44,119 bases of DNA from Pseudomarimonas arenosa (GCF_014841215.1 NZ_JACYTR010000039.1:1-44119); one strand, 5' to 3'. Shown: positions 34,401 to 43,611, counted from the first letter of the stretch. Notes: a model not told the origin generated them from the sequence alone. Program-made: numbers and translations.

Positions 34401-36326
34401 CCCGGCACCCGAATCGTACGGGTGCGCGCCAGCGATGCCAGTCAGTCGACTGAAGTCGATGTTAGCGTACAGATCAACCCGACACGGCCGCCGGTGTTCA
34501 CCCACTTTGGTCCCTACAATCTCGACGAGTACGCCAGCAACAATCAACTGGTCGGCGACGTCAACGCGCACGACGGCGATGGCGGTGCTGCCGATGTTGG
34601 CATCCAGTACAGCATCCTGAGTCAACCCTCGCCAGCACGCTTCAGCATCGAGGCGACTACCGGTGTCATCCGCCTGGGCAATAACACCGGCTTAGCGCAG
34701 GGCCAAACCTATACCATTACCGTTGCTGCCCACGACGGTGCGGCACAGGCGCCGCGTGATGTGGTGATCAATGTGGTCGATGGCAATGATCCGCCCGTGG
34801 TGATCGACGGTGGTCCATTTGCCACGTACATCCCGGCTCAGATCGGCGACCTCGTCGGTGATATCAATGCCAGCGATGGCGACGGCGGGCCTCCCGATCA
34901 GAATGTCGCCTACGTTCTGATCGGCGGCAGCGGTGAGCCCTACTTCGCGGTCGATCTGCAAAGCGGTGTGATCACCCATGCCGCACCCGCGGGCTTGCAG
35001 AGCGGCAGCTATGAACTGCAAGTGCGGCTGGTTGATGGGCCCTGGATGCAGACAATCAGCGTGCTGATTCAGGTCGAACAGCAGCCGGTCGTCGGGCCGC
35101 CCGTTTTCGTTGACTACGGGCCGTACTCGTTTCAACTCGGCACCATCAATGGCGGCTTGATCGGTGACATCAATGCAATCAGCCGGGTCGGCGGTGCGCC
35201 CGATGAGGGCGTCACCTACGCCCTGCAGCCGATCGGTTCGTATCGCCATTTTGCGGTGAACGCGGAAGATGGGCGGCTGATGCTGGCGGATGGTAACGGG
35301 CTGCGGGCAGGCGATCAGTTGCGGATCGATGTGGATGCCATGTCCAGCGGCGGCACCACTCGGCAGCGCATCGGTATCAACGTGGTCGGTAGCGGTAGTG
35401 AACCGATCTTCGTGCAAAGCGGTCCGTTCGATGTCGACGAGTACAGCCCGGCCGAAGCCATCGTCGGTGATGTCGATGCGCAGATTGGAGACGGCGGCAC
35501 ACCTGATCAGAACATTAGCTACAGCATCGTCTCCGGCACGGCGAACGCGTTGTTCGAAATCGATGCCGACTCTGGGGAAATTCGCTTGTCGCGCAGTGCG
35601 GGCCTGCAGCAAGGGCAAATCTACAACCTGCGCGTACGCGCCACCTCCAGCCAGGGCGGTAGCAGCGAGGCGCTGGTTCAGATGTCGATCGTCGACGGCG
35701 ATGATGCGCCGGTGTTCATCGCCAGCGGACCGTTCAGTGTGCGCGTTGGCGCTGCGAGCGGGGCAGTAATCGGTGATGTCGATGCCGTGGATGGAGACGG
35801 CGGAGCCGCTGATCACCACCTCAGCTACGCGCTGACTGGCGGTGCCGACATCGCTCGCTTCAGCATCTCGGCGACCGATGGGCGGCTCACGATTGCCAAC
35901 AGCGATGGCTTGGTCGCCGGCAGCACGCTGCAGCTGTGGGTCAGTGCCAGCGATGCCCGCAGCACGGTACAGACTGAGGTGTCGATCGCGATAACCACGG
36001 CCAATGCTGCCCCGGTGTTCGACCATGCCGGACCTTACCAGGTGCAGTTGCCGATCCAGAATGGCGCCGTGGTGGGCCAGTTGCAGGCACACGATGACGG
36101 CGGAGTGCTGAGCTATCACCTGCTGGGTGGTAGTGGTGCGGCGCTGTACTCCCTGGACTCCGCCAGCGGGATGATCCGAGTACTCGATGCTCAAGCGCTG
36201 ACGGCGGGTCGCGTCGACAGTTTGCTGGTCGAGCTGCGGGACGGCGAGCTAAGTGCCAGCGCGTCGGTGCAACTCAACGTGCTCAGTGCATCAGGCGGCC
36301 GCGTGTTCCACAGCGGCTTCGAGTAG
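31401..36326 (+). CDS. Giant secreted FG-GAP/VCBS protein with seven cadherin-like domains
   Basis: Predicted 1641-aa exported protein, signal peptide MNKLLKSAALSLCALPAVTL... ending near ASAVE. It has the same order as the 1235-aa paralogue: FG-GAP-type repeats (about 35-770) with many DxDxDGxxD loops (DFNRDGRNDI, DVDRDGAPDL, DFDRDGDIDI, DINRDGLPDW), a middle domain (about 780-925, DLNQDGVF), then seven cadherin-like repeats of 95-105 residues starting at residue ~931. Repeats open with PVF...GPF/GPY and carry a GDVxAxDGDGG calcium-type loop; in the fourth the loop is degenerate (ISRVGG). It ends in GRVFHSGFE, the shared C-terminal motif. Likely a calcium-dependent surface or matrix adhesin. 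The repeat count (seven against three) is the main difference between the paralogues. Confidence 0.92.
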   Translation: MNKLLKSAALSLCALPAVTLIAPTASAVEVPYAAPSDLVTNQGVMDELIGHDHDHDGDIDLYYARSNGAIMLRRQNANGTWSAFTLHTSSDDVRGLVPATVLGTGKRPDLLLSEVAGNGGGVRVLKNDGADNYSSTTVAWANNNIEHVGAAVGDFNRDGRNDIVVFLESPTRNERQVLVYCNYAEPVQYFDACFGHLFTEVRGNPSLVVEDFNRDGWPDFAVVGDQTGSGKVHAYRNTSASGTFGFNATESSTWFRGASDLIAADVDRDGAPDLLATLPASGQVRVITGPPRGANYLFGEVYTLPGSVAGARALEAADLDFDGDLDVAVAAEDAGRTVWYENDRVSGQWLSRNLQAVAASDPNGIAVADFDRDGDIDIVTTRSGSGSLQIERNIDLHRSVVFGSREIVSSNHVSYGPRVFDVNRDGRNDIVASARLHGNANTTYQDVFLQQADGSLSNVGRTVSKSQPVGAGLAIADINRDGLPDWAFAQNVSAGAERLLQAANGVPALDGSWAGAAREALLVDIDHDGDVDFISNSPTSGALTLFRHTGVGAIYGAAESLNTDDAWDLALADLDRDGWVDLLYSSRSSASSVPTQIAWMRNLNGVLQAPEGWNTGGRTAGRIDIADINKDGTLDVVASGSMSGANGVELGRPFWVSGASGHAITDIAAQDETRPLLVDAEDIDHDGDVDVLLTPGGSNALPILYEQLSPTSFRRSELNGPAATLYSAKWGDLNGDGWPDLLWSGVGLGLRWAALDHGQFGLLPEFIGSPQPASGVASVLLKVDVAHLGRIGESAAQMQSIVVELLDAADDSPLTAAEAQSMWTSMELWHDLNQDGVFSMTAPPDQLLSSHNLSSPAPQFSFSLPVIASSPKTLYLVARYTEAAGSLPWKAKLRVRSELAAARHNTALSALRILPMNYVSAAIDVVDTGSPPVFTAAGPFTIGTAATNGSLVGDMQAHDGDGGGNDVGITYSIVGGNGASLFSIEAAGGRLRVANGSALTPGTRIVRVRASDASQSTEVDVSVQINPTRPPVFTHFGPYNLDEYASNNQLVGDVNAHDGDGGAADVGIQYSILSQPSPARFSIEATTGVIRLGNNTGLAQGQTYTITVAAHDGAAQAPRDVVINVVDGNDPPVVIDGGPFATYIPAQIGDLVGDINASDGDGGPPDQNVAYVLIGGSGEPYFAVDLQSGVITHAAPAGLQSGSYELQVRLVDGPWMQTISVLIQVEQQPVVGPPVFVDYGPYSFQLGTINGGLIGDINAISRVGGAPDEGVTYALQPIGSYRHFAVNAEDGRLMLADGNGLRAGDQLRIDVDAMSSGGTTRQRIGINVVGSGSEPIFVQSGPFDVDEYSPAEAIVGDVDAQIGDGGTPDQNISYSIVSGTANALFEIDADSGEIRLSRSAGLQQGQIYNLRVRATSSQGGSSEALVQMSIVDGDDAPVFIASGPFSVRVGAASGAVIGDVDAVDGDGGAADHHLSYALTGGADIARFSISATDGRLTIANSDGLVAGSTLQLWVSASDARSTVQTEVSIAITTANAAPVFDHAGPYQVQLPIQNGAVVGQLQAHDDGGVLSYHLLGGSGAALYSLDSASGMIRVLDAQALTAGRVDSLLVELRDGELSASASVQLNVLSASGGRVFHSGFE

Positions 36327-36512
36327 CCATGCTCGCCGGGCTCGGTCGCGGCGCGACCGAGTCTCCGCGCCGCGCTGGCGGACTCGCTTCGATAGCACGT
36401 GTTCATAGTCAGAAGAGCCCTGCAGCGCGTAGGGCCGGATAACGATGCCGGGCCGGCCTCAGACCAAGGACCACTCCAGGGCCGGCTCGGCATCCCCTCT
36501 GATGGTGAAACG

Positions 36513-36983
36513 ATGAGCACAATCACTTTCTCTCTGAATGGCGAAACCCGCCGGCTGGACTGTCCGCCCGACATGCCCTTGCTATGGGTGCTGCGTGACC
36601 TGTTGCTGCTTACCGGCACCAAGTACGGCTGCGGCATTGGCTATTGTGGGCTGTGCACGGTGCATCTGGACGGCGAGCCGGTGCGCTCCTGCGTGTTGCC
36701 GATCAGTGCCTGCGAAGGACGCGAGGTTCGCACCATCGAGGGCTTATCGGCGGATGGCGAACACCCGCTGCAGCAGGCCTGGCAGGAACTCAATGTGCCG
36801 CAGTGCGGCTACTGCCAGTCGGGGCAGATCATGCATGCAGCCGGCTTGCTGCATACCCATGCCAAGCCAACTGCGCAGCAGATCGAGCAGCATATGAATG
36901 TGTTATGCCGCTGCGGCACGTATCCGCGCATCCGTCAGGCAGTGGCGCTGGCGGCCGAGAAGATGAGTGAGTCGGCTGCATGA
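36513..36983 (+). CDS. iorA: [2Fe-2S] subunit of isoquinoline 1-oxidoreductase/aldehyde dehydrogenase type
   Basis: Predicted 156-aa iron-sulfur subunit of a xanthine-oxidase-family hydroxylase. ATG 36513 fits the usual family start ([10 protein letters not shown]); the open frame upstream to 36399 is rejected. Eight cysteines bind two [2Fe-2S] clusters: C40, C45, C48 and C60 (plant-ferredoxin type, [10 protein letters not shown]) and C98, C101, C132 and C134 ([13 protein letters not shown]). It passes electrons from the molybdenum site of the partner subunit encoded directly downstream; the two genes overlap by four bases (ATGA). The symbol is given by family resemblance; the true substrate may be an aldehyde or N-heterocycle. 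Confidence 0.9.
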   Translation: MSTITFSLNGETRRLDCPPDMPLLWVLRDLLLLTGTKYGCGIGYCGLCTVHLDGEPVRSCVLPISACEGREVRTIEGLSADGEHPLQQAWQELNVPQCGYCQSGQIMHAAGLLHTHAKPTAQQIEQHMNVLCRCGTYPRIRQAVALAAEKMSESAA

Positions 36984-39205
36984 AGGTCCAGCCACTGAGT
37001 CGCCGCCACTTCCTGCGCCTGACATCGATTGCCAGCACTGGCTTGTTCCTCGGCTTCGGACTTGGCTGCGCTGAACAGGCGGGTCCGCTTAAGCATAAGC
37101 CCACAGTTCGCTCGGCCCAGCTCAGCGCCTTTCTCAATATCGATACCGATGGCCTGATCACCCTGATCTACAAGAAGACCGAGATGGGACAGGGCGTGCG
37201 TACACTTGCCGCCGTGGTGGTAGCCGAAGAGCTCGACGCGCCGCTAGCGCAGATCCGGGTAGTGAACCCATCACCAAGTTCCACCTATGGCGGCATGGAA
37301 ACCGGTGGCAGTTACACCGCCGCCTATACCTTCAATGCCGTGCGCGGCCATCTCGCCACCGTGCGGCAGATGCTGTGCCAGGCAGCGGCTCAGCAATGGG
37401 GTGTAGCGCTGAATGCCTGCGCTACCGAGCAGGGCCGGGTAGTGAATCGGCATACTGGGGAAACGCTAGGCTATGGGGCGCTGGCCGAAGCGGCAGCCAA
37501 GCTGACCCCGCCCACGTCCGCGCCGACCAAGCAAAAGCAGCAGCTCCGCCTACTCGGCAAGAGTCATCCGAATCAGCACAACCGAGATATGGTCACCGGC
37601 CAGGCCAAGTACGGCATCGATCACGCGATCGACGGCATGTTGCACGCCAGCCTGGTCCGTGCCCCGGTGGTGGGCGGCAGACTGCTGTCGTTTGACGATA
37701 CTGAATGCCGCACGGTGCCGGGCTTTGTCCGCGCAGTGGCAATCGAAGGCACCCAGGTCAGTGATTTTCCCGAGTACATTCGTTCCAGCGTGGCGGTGTT
37801 GGCGACCAATTCCTGGTCGGCGATGCAGGCGGCGCAGAAGCTGCAAGTGGAGTGGCAGCTGGGCCAGAACCAGGAGTTCGCCTCTGTCGGGTACATGCAA
37901 GAGCTGCGCGACCTGGCGCAGCTGCCGGGATTGGTATTCCGTGAGGAAGGCACCCTTGAGTCGGCCATGGCGGCGGCCGATCAGGTGCTGAACGCCGAAT
38001 ACAGCGGCCCTTTCCTCGCGCACGCGCCGATGGAGCCGATGAACTGCACCGCCTCGCTGAGCGCTGAGCGCTGTGAGATCTGGGTGCCCTGCCATGCGCA
38101 GAACCGTCTGCTGGAAGCGGTGAAGTCCATCACCGGATTGGCCGAGGACGCGATCCAGATTCACACCACCCTGATCGGCGGCTCGTTCGGCCGTCGGCTG
38201 CAGGTCGACTATGCGATCGAGGCCCTGCTGATCTCGAGCGCCGCCGCCGCGCCGGTCAAGCTGGTCTGGTCGCGTGAACAAGACATGCGCTTTGCCTGCT
38301 ATCGCAGCCCCTATGTGCAAAAGTTGAGCGGCGCGGTGAAGGACGGCCGCATCGTCGCATGGGAACAACGCATCGCCTGTTCCAGCGTATGGAAGCTGCG
38401 CGAGCCGCAGATGCTGGAGAACGGTCTGGATTTCACCGTGTTCATGCCGGCCAAGATCATGGCCTATGCCATTCCAAACATCAGGATGAGTCAGCACATC
38501 ACCGCCTTGCCGGTGCCTCTGGCGTGGTGGCGGGCGTCGTATCCGACGATCAATTACACGGTGCAGGAGTGCTTTCTGGATGAGCTGATTCGCGCCAGCG
38601 GCCGCGATCCGTTCGAGGCCCGGCTGGAGCTGCTGGCCGATGACCAGCAGCCGATCGAAGTGCCGTGGAAGGAGGGCTGGGGCAGTGACGTGATCGAGCG
38701 CGGCCGCATGGCTCGCGTGTTGCGTGAACTTAAGGCTAAGTCGGGATGGCAGGATGCCAAGTCGCCGGGGCAAGGGCGTGGCATTGCCGCGATTGTCTAC
38801 TCCGGTACCTATGTCGCGCAGATGGTCGAGCTGAGCGTGCGAGACAATGAGCTCAAACTCGAGCGGGTGGTTTGCGTGGTCGACTGCGGTTTCGCGCTGA
38901 ACCCGGACAATGTGCGGGCGCAGATGGAAGGTGGAATTATCTTCGGCTTGTCGGCAGCACTGTTTGGCGAGATCAGCTTTGCTGCCGGCCAGGTGCAGCA
39001 AAGCAACTTCCATGACTATCGCATCCTGACCCTGGCACAGACCCCAGCGATTGAGGTGCATATCATCGAGTCCGACGCGGGTGTTAGCGGCGTCGGCGAG
39101 CCCGGAACTCATCCGATCATGGCTGCGACCTGCAATGCCATCTTCGATGCCTGCGGATTGCGCATTCGCGACTTGCCGATCGCTACCAAGCTGAGTGTGG
39201 TGTGA
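36980..39205 (+). CDS. iorB: Molybdopterin-binding subunit of isoquinoline 1-oxidoreductase/aldehyde dehydrogenase type
   Basis: Predicted 741-aa catalytic subunit, IorB-like, lacking an FAD subunit partner in the window. The N-terminus has a twin-arginine signal ([14 protein letters not shown]), so the folded, cofactor-loaded complex would be exported by Tat, carrying the small subunit with it. Seen in order: [16 protein letters not shown] (first molybdenum-cofactor domain), a hammerhead region around [43 protein letters not shown], and the C-terminal VGEPGTHP, which contains the catalytic Glu of the family. The start overlaps the iorA stop (ATGA), indicating translational coupling. No maturation gene (XdhC-like) or cytochrome partner is encoded nearby. 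Substrate unknown. Confidence 0.9.
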   Translation: MKVQPLSRRHFLRLTSIASTGLFLGFGLGCAEQAGPLKHKPTVRSAQLSAFLNIDTDGLITLIYKKTEMGQGVRTLAAVVVAEELDAPLAQIRVVNPSPSSTYGGMETGGSYTAAYTFNAVRGHLATVRQMLCQAAAQQWGVALNACATEQGRVVNRHTGETLGYGALAEAAAKLTPPTSAPTKQKQQLRLLGKSHPNQHNRDMVTGQAKYGIDHAIDGMLHASLVRAPVVGGRLLSFDDTECRTVPGFVRAVAIEGTQVSDFPEYIRSSVAVLATNSWSAMQAAQKLQVEWQLGQNQEFASVGYMQELRDLAQLPGLVFREEGTLESAMAAADQVLNAEYSGPFLAHAPMEPMNCTASLSAERCEIWVPCHAQNRLLEAVKSITGLAEDAIQIHTTLIGGSFGRRLQVDYAIEALLISSAAAAPVKLVWSREQDMRFACYRSPYVQKLSGAVKDGRIVAWEQRIACSSVWKLREPQMLENGLDFTVFMPAKIMAYAIPNIRMSQHITALPVPLAWWRASYPTINYTVQECFLDELIRASGRDPFEARLELLADDQQPIEVPWKEGWGSDVIERGRMARVLRELKAKSGWQDAKSPGQGRGIAAIVYSGTYVAQMVELSVRDNELKLERVVCVVDCGFALNPDNVRAQMEGGIIFGLSAALFGEISFAAGQVQQSNFHDYRILTLAQTPAIEVHIIESDAGVSGVGEPGTHPIMAATCNAIFDACGLRIRDLPIATKLSVV

Positions 39206-39352
39206 GTGCGCGTCCGGCGCCTGCCTTGGCTACACAGCGGGCCACTCGAAGGGGAGCGCGAGTCTGGCGGACTTCGCCGAAGTGCGCGTTAGAAAGGTAC
39301 ACGGCAGCGAAGAAACGACTGAGCTGCCACCACTGCTCCTCAGGACCTGCTC

Positions 39353-39676
39353 ATGAAAATCTTGAAATACAGCTTGCTCACCCTGGTGTCGTTGGCATTG
39401 CTCGCCGCTGCGGGAATCGCCTGGTCGCTTCGCGCCCCGAGTTCGGCGGAGGTCTGCGCCAATCAGCTCAAACTCGTTGAAGCGGAGTTGAGTCAGCGCG
39501 ATCTGCCGATGTCGGGGCCGATCGTGAAGGAGCTGATCGGCACCACCCCGGAGAGTTGCGTTCACGACGTGGAGTTTCGCCGCAACAACAGCACGCGCTC
39601 GCCGATCAAGATTGCGGCAGAGCTACGCTGCCTGGAATCGGCCAGCCAGCTCAGCGAGCTTGATGCCTGTCGCTGA
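39353..39676 (+). CDS. Small signal-anchored protein of unknown function
   Basis: Predicted 107-aa protein with an N-terminal hydrophobic segment (residues ~6-26, YSLLTLVSLALLAAAGIAWS) acting as signal peptide or membrane anchor. The remaining polar domain has four cysteines (EVCANQL, ESCVHDV, LRCLESA, DACR), which may form two disulfides. An AGGAC site lies 7-11 bases before the ATG. I recognise no family. It lies 147 bp after iorB and 48 bp before the beta-helix gene on the same strand. Confidence 0.55.
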   Translation: MKILKYSLLTLVSLALLAAAGIAWSLRAPSSAEVCANQLKLVEAELSQRDLPMSGPIVKELIGTTPESCVHDVEFRRNNSTRSPIKIAAELRCLESASQLSELDACR

Positions 39677-39724
39677 CGGATGGTTCGACCGTGACCGGGT
39701 GGTACTGACGCGGCTGTCGCGCCC

Positions 39725-41215
39725 ATGTATTCGTTCAAGCACGTGCTTGGCCCGCTGCTTTGCGTGGGCTGCTCCTTGGTGCACGCCTGTGATTTTTCGG
39801 TGTCCGTCGACCCGCTGTCCGGGGCTCCGCAGCGGGTCGACGGCGCCACTTTGAACGCGGGCGGGCCGGTGCCGCCGGGGGCGACGGTATGCATCCAGGC
39901 CGACGTCTACGATCGCGACAAGCTCGAGTTCATCAATTTCATCGGCACGCCTGCGCAGCCGATCAAGATCGTCAATGTCGGCGGCCAGGTGCTGGTGCAG
40001 CACGCTCGGGTGTATCTCGATGATTCGCAGTTCGTCGAGCTTGCCGGCGACGGCGTTGCAGGCATCGACTACGGCTTTCGCATCGTCGCCCCGGCCGAGC
40101 AGGCCTTTGGGATGAAACAGCGCAGCGCCGCCGCGCCGCCGCTGCGTGGCCTGCGCGCCCATCACATCGAGATTCACTATGCCGATCGCTTCGGCGTGCA
40201 GGCGGTGGGTGTGCGCGGCTTTGAGGGCAGCGCCGAACCCGAGGCCATCGAAGATATCGAGCTGCATCACATACTGATTCATCGAGGTGTCGACGCGCAT
40301 GGCAATGCCCTGGGCGGCTTTCGCGAGGGCTTCTACATCGGCAGCTCCTTCTATGGCAGCGCCGCTGTGCCGCTGATCCGCGGCGTCCGTATCCACCACA
40401 ACACGGTGCAAGGCGCCGGCTGGGATGGCATACAGGTCGGTTCGGCGAGCGCCGGCTGCGAGATCGATCATAACGTGGTGATTGACGACAGCCGCTACCT
40501 GCTGCGCGACCAGAACAGCGGCATCATGATCGCCAAGGGATCGGCCTGCTCAGTGCATCACAATCGAATACTGGGCGGGCAGGGGCCGGGCATTTATCAC
40601 CAGGGCCTGGGCGATCAGGCGCGCAACCCGGCGGCGCCCAGCGGCGGCCTGATCTACGCCAATCTGATCGTGCCATCGACGGCGCCGCTGACTGCCGAAC
40701 CCGATCCCAGCAATTCCATGCCCGATATCGCCACCGACGACCGCCGCGTCGGCATCTGGGTAGCGCACGCCCGCGACGGCGCCAACGCCGACCGCCCCGG
40801 AAATATGTATGTCTGGCATAACACGGTGATCACCGACACCCAGCCCGGCGTTGTCGTAGCCACCGACCCCACCCGCATCGCCGGCTACCAGATCAGCAAC
40901 AACCTGGTCAGCGGCAACGCGGCCGCTATCCATCCCAGCAGTGGGCCCGCGATCGTCGCCAACCGCGTTGCCCCCACCGCCGACCTGCAGTTCGCGCCCG
41001 ACACCGAACTGCTCGGCGCCCCAGCCCGTCAGCACTTAGCCTATCGCTTAAGCGAGCAAAGCGATCTGGCCCGCGATCAAGCCGACCCCACCACTGCCGC
41101 CAGAGTGCAACGCGACCTGCGAGGCAAACGCTACGGCGCAGACGGCGCGGCCGATATCGGCGCGGATGAGTACGACCCGGGGCAGGGGTTTTGGGATGGG
41201 TTTGAGGGAAGGTGA
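39725..41215 (+). CDS. Secreted right-handed parallel beta-helix protein
   Basis: Predicted 496-aa exported protein with a signal peptide (YSFKHVLGPLLCVGCSLVHA). Residues ~100-400 consist of short strands with repeated H-H-N/I-x-I patterns (HHIEIHYADR, IELHHILIHR, VRIHHNTVQG, CEIDHNVVID, CSVHHNRILG), the ladder of a pectate-lyase-like beta helix. The final part resembles a choice-of-anchor Q domain (ADIGADEYD) and ends in FWDGFEGR, a form of the shared C-terminal motif. Polysaccharide binding or cleavage is possible, but no catalytic residues can be assigned. The ribosome site is weak. Confidence 0.85.
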   Translation: MYSFKHVLGPLLCVGCSLVHACDFSVSVDPLSGAPQRVDGATLNAGGPVPPGATVCIQADVYDRDKLEFINFIGTPAQPIKIVNVGGQVLVQHARVYLDDSQFVELAGDGVAGIDYGFRIVAPAEQAFGMKQRSAAAPPLRGLRAHHIEIHYADRFGVQAVGVRGFEGSAEPEAIEDIELHHILIHRGVDAHGNALGGFREGFYIGSSFYGSAAVPLIRGVRIHHNTVQGAGWDGIQVGSASAGCEIDHNVVIDDSRYLLRDQNSGIMIAKGSACSVHHNRILGGQGPGIYHQGLGDQARNPAAPSGGLIYANLIVPSTAPLTAEPDPSNSMPDIATDDRRVGIWVAHARDGANADRPGNMYVWHNTVITDTQPGVVVATDPTRIAGYQISNNLVSGNAAAIHPSSGPAIVANRVAPTADLQFAPDTELLGAPARQHLAYRLSEQSDLARDQADPTTAARVQRDLRGKRYGADGAADIGADEYDPGQGFWDGFEGR

Positions 41216-41465
41216 GAAACCAAGCGTCGCGAGGCTCCTCTTGGTCTGTATCTTGCTGTTTGACTGAAAATCGCGCTGAACATGGCGATAAGAGGGCGCG
41301 GTCGATACACGGCACCGAAAGAGTGAACTTTTAACGTTGTTTGGCGCAGTCTGAAATGGCACTTTCGACCCGAAGCGGACGATGGCTTGCCCTGTTCGCA
41401 CTGAGAGACAGCCGGAACGGCGGATAACAGTCCGAGGGCGGTAGCGATGGAATGGCCTTGACGCA

Positions 41466-41573
41466 CCCTGAGCTTGTCGAAGGGGGCCTCAGCGAAGCGA
41501 GCCTGAAGGTACCCACGCGAGCATTGAGGTTGCAATGCTGGGACGGCTGGCTTCGACAAGCTCAGCCAGCGTG
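41466..41573. repeat. Pair of REP-like palindromes
   Basis: Two inverted copies of the CTTCGACAAGCTCAG core, about 80 bp apart, separated by a small AGCATT/AATGCT hairpin. Same core as in the MITE-like repeats at 6700-14600. Confidence 0.7.
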
Positions 41574-41660
41574 GCGGTGACCCGAAGCGGCCGGGTATCG
41601 TCACCGTTTGGTTGCAACCACACCCACGGCGTATACGTGCCCTCATCGGCCCTTCCGGCA

Positions 41661-41681
41661 CCTTCTCCCACAGGGAGAAGG
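41661..41681. repeat. CCTTCTCCC/GGGAGAAGG hairpin
   Basis: Perfect 9-bp stem with a 3-base loop (ACA). This short palindrome is frequent between genes in xanthomonads and relatives (from memory). Confidence 0.6.
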
Positions 41682-41836
41682 GAGCAGCCCTGACGGCCCC
41701 CTCCTGGCCGCTTCCTTCCGATCAAGCCATAAAGTCTCCGTCCTCTCATGCCTCAATGTTGCATCCGCTCTGTTCCTCGAGAATGGTGGTGACGCATGAG
41801 GAGTCTGACTCACAGACTGGCACAGCTGCCCATGGC

Positions 41837-41855
41837 GCTGCCCTGTTAGGGCAGC
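41837..41855. terminator. Possible hipBA terminator hairpin
   Basis: GCTGCCCT-GTT-AGGGCAGC, a perfect 8-bp stem about 80 bp beyond the hipA stop codon in the direction of transcription. No T tract follows on either strand. Confidence 0.4.
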
Positions 41856-41937
41856 TTCACCACCACCGAGCAGACTGATCAATTGCGTGGCAACGCAGCG
41901 CTGATCGAGAAGTGCCTGCCGGTGCGCAAGGGTCTTG

Positions 41938-43260
41938 TTAAAAATTGGATGCGACGAATTTCCGCAGCTGGTCAGCGAGCTTACGGATCGCGTCTGATGC
42001 CCCTTCAAGCGCGGTGAAGGCATAGGGGTTCAAGAATTGCCGCCCCCAGAAGAAATTGCGCTCGGTTTCCGAAAGATCCGCCTCATTGCAAACCGCAGCC
42101 CAATGCTCAGTGATGCAGCGCAACTGGACCTCGACGATCTGCATCGCCTCATTCTGAGACAGCAAGAAGTGATGCGCTGACTCAAAGCAGGTCGCAACGC
42201 GGCTGGCGCGGTTGTTGTGAGTAATGAGCATAGCCTGCGTCGCCTCCTGCCCCGCGCGCCCCTGCGGGCAAATGTCATAGGCTGGCGTGAGCGAAAGCAT
42301 CTCGCCGTTGCAAAAGGCCGCGTGATTTCGTGCGTGGTCGTCGGTGTTGCCTGAGAGGATGTTGAAGACGATGCGCGCGAACAGCTCTCGCAGTGTCGCC
42401 TTTGGCTCGGTGAACCGGTGACGGATGATGTCGGCAAGATCGGCGTAGCTCGCGTAGCGCGCCATCATTTCATCCAGCCCAAGCATGGTCAGGGCTGAAA
42501 CCATCATCTTGCGCTGCCAGCCCGCCTCCGCTTTTACGCGATCGAAGCGTTCTACGAGAAGCACATCTTTGCCCGAGGCACTCACCAGCGAAACCGGGGC
42601 GACATCAAGGCCGCAACGTGCGGCGAGGCGCATCGCAACATACTCCGCTTTCACCACGCTGTAGAAATCGGACGATGATGAGAATTTGGCCACATGCTTG
42701 ATGGCGCCATCTTCAATCAGTGCTTTCGGACGCGCGCCGCCAATTGAGCTGCCGTGGTGCAGTGCCTGGTCAAGCTCGGGGGAGAGCGGAATGCCTTTCT
42801 CGACCCGCTCTGCAGACGCCATCAGTTCTTCGAGCGTGGCGTTTGTTGGGGAGCGCGGCACATATTGGTTCGGCGAGATCTGGAAATCGAGTGCGCCAAT
42901 GCGATCAGAGCCTGACTCCAGGAGGAAGGTCAGCTCAGACAGTTCAAGATTGCCGAGCTCATTACCTTTGACACCAAACTTCCGGTTGAGAATGACACGC
43001 CGCCCCCATGCATCGGGCGCAGCATCGCGGATACTGCTCGGCATGGTGAGGCCATCATGGAGCGGAAGTTCACCTGGCTTGAGCGGAAGCTCGGGCAGAT
43101 AGAGGGGGAGCGCGTCCTCGCGCTCCAGGTAGCTCTTACCGTAGTTGAAGTGGACGAGACCGCTCTCTGCGCTCAAGCGTCCAGCGACAACGGGCTCGGT
43201 CGTGCGGGGAAGCCAAACCCAGACATAGGCCTCATGATAGTTCGGCAGCTTAGAACTCAT
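41938..43260 (-). CDS. hipA: HipA-family serine/threonine kinase toxin
   Basis: Predicted 440-aa type II toxin. ATG 43260 is chosen because it overlaps the antitoxin gene by 11 bases and gives the usual HipA N-terminus (AYVWVWLPRTTEPVVAGRLS). The N-terminal HipA_N region covers residues ~10-110. The ATP-binding loop is SSIGGARPK (171-179), the catalytic segment is GNTDDHARNH (304-313, with the family N-x-D-x-H-x-x-N pattern), and the DFG-like motif is YDICP (328-332). All are intact, so the kinase is probably active. E. coli HipA phosphorylates glutamyl-tRNA synthetase and causes persistence; the target here is unknown. The antitoxin gene lies directly upstream, as in hipBA operons. Confidence 0.92.
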   Translation of the reverse strand: MSSKLPNYHEAYVWVWLPRTTEPVVAGRLSAESGLVHFNYGKSYLEREDALPLYLPELPLKPGELPLHDGLTMPSSIRDAAPDAWGRRVILNRKFGVKGNELGNLELSELTFLLESGSDRIGALDFQISPNQYVPRSPTNATLEELMASAERVEKGIPLSPELDQALHHGSSIGGARPKALIEDGAIKHVAKFSSSSDFYSVVKAEYVAMRLAARCGLDVAPVSLVSASGKDVLLVERFDRVKAEAGWQRKMMVSALTMLGLDEMMARYASYADLADIIRHRFTEPKATLRELFARIVFNILSGNTDDHARNHAAFCNGEMLSLTPAYDICPQGRAGQEATQAMLITHNNRASRVATCFESAHHFLLSQNEAMQIVEVQLRCITEHWAAVCNEADLSETERNFFWGRQFLNPYAFTALEGASDAIRKLADQLRKFVASNF

Positions 43261-43588
43261 CGACGACCTTCTTTCCGGTCTTGTAAACGTGCTTGGGAAG
43301 GACGGCGATGCGGTCATCCAGCCGATCTGAGAGGCGGTTGATTCCCTTCTCATCACTATCGAAGAGCTTCACGCCCACCAAGGTGGCCGCTTCGAACATG
43401 ATGCCGATTTCCACCTTTGGGTCGCCCTTCTCCAACCGCTGGAGAGTGCTGCGGGCAATGCCCAAGCGCTCGGCCAATTCCATCTCGGTCATTTTGCGCT
43501 GCTTGCGCCCATGACGGATCATCTTGCCCAACAGGACAATCCCCTCAGTGGTGTAGCGGGCATAGGTGCGCTTCGTCGTTGGCATCAT
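43250..43588 (-). CDS. hipB: HipB-family antitoxin, XRE helix-turn-helix
   Basis: Predicted 112-aa DNA-binding antitoxin. The HTH covers about residues 19-62 (IRHGRKQRKMTEMELAERLG, then ARSTLQRLEKGDPKVEIGI). The remaining C-terminus (FDSDEKGINRL... KHVYKTGKKVVDEF) would contact HipA. ATG ATG at the start leaves a choice between 43588 and 43585. It overlaps hipA by 11 bp. The upstream region holds repeated TGACCG/CGGTCA half-sites, fitting autorepression by HipB. Confidence 0.9.
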   Translation of the reverse strand: MMPTTKRTYARYTTEGIVLLGKMIRHGRKQRKMTEMELAERLGIARSTLQRLEKGDPKVEIGIMFEAATLVGVKLFDSDEKGINRLSDRLDDRIAVLPKHVYKTGKKVVDEF

Positions 43589-43611
43589 TCAAACCCGTCT
43601 GATTTGCTCAT

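Larger units (their letters stand above)
41216..41937. other. 722-bp intergenic region with REP-like hairpins
   Basis: Between the convergent beta-helix and hipA genes. It contains REP-like units CCCTGAGCTTGTCGAAGGG (about 41466-41484) and GCTGGCTTCGACAAGCTCAG (41547 onward), a CCTTCTCCC/GGGAGAAGG hairpin at 41661-41681, and GCTGCCCT/AGGGCAGC at 41837-41855, which could end hipBA transcription. Open frames here are short and without motifs. Confidence 0.55.

Noticed and set aside
34692-36194. 500-codon antisense open frame
   Set aside because: It is the shadow of the cadherin-like repeats of the giant secreted protein; the plus-strand frame has clear domains.
36290-36326. C-terminal motif considered as a PEP-CTERM or LPXTG-type sorting signal
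   Set aside because: There is no hydrophobic helix or basic tail after the motif, both of which are required in those systems.
37550-39112. 520-codon antisense open frame
   Set aside because: Shadow of iorB, whose plus-strand frame has complete family motifs.
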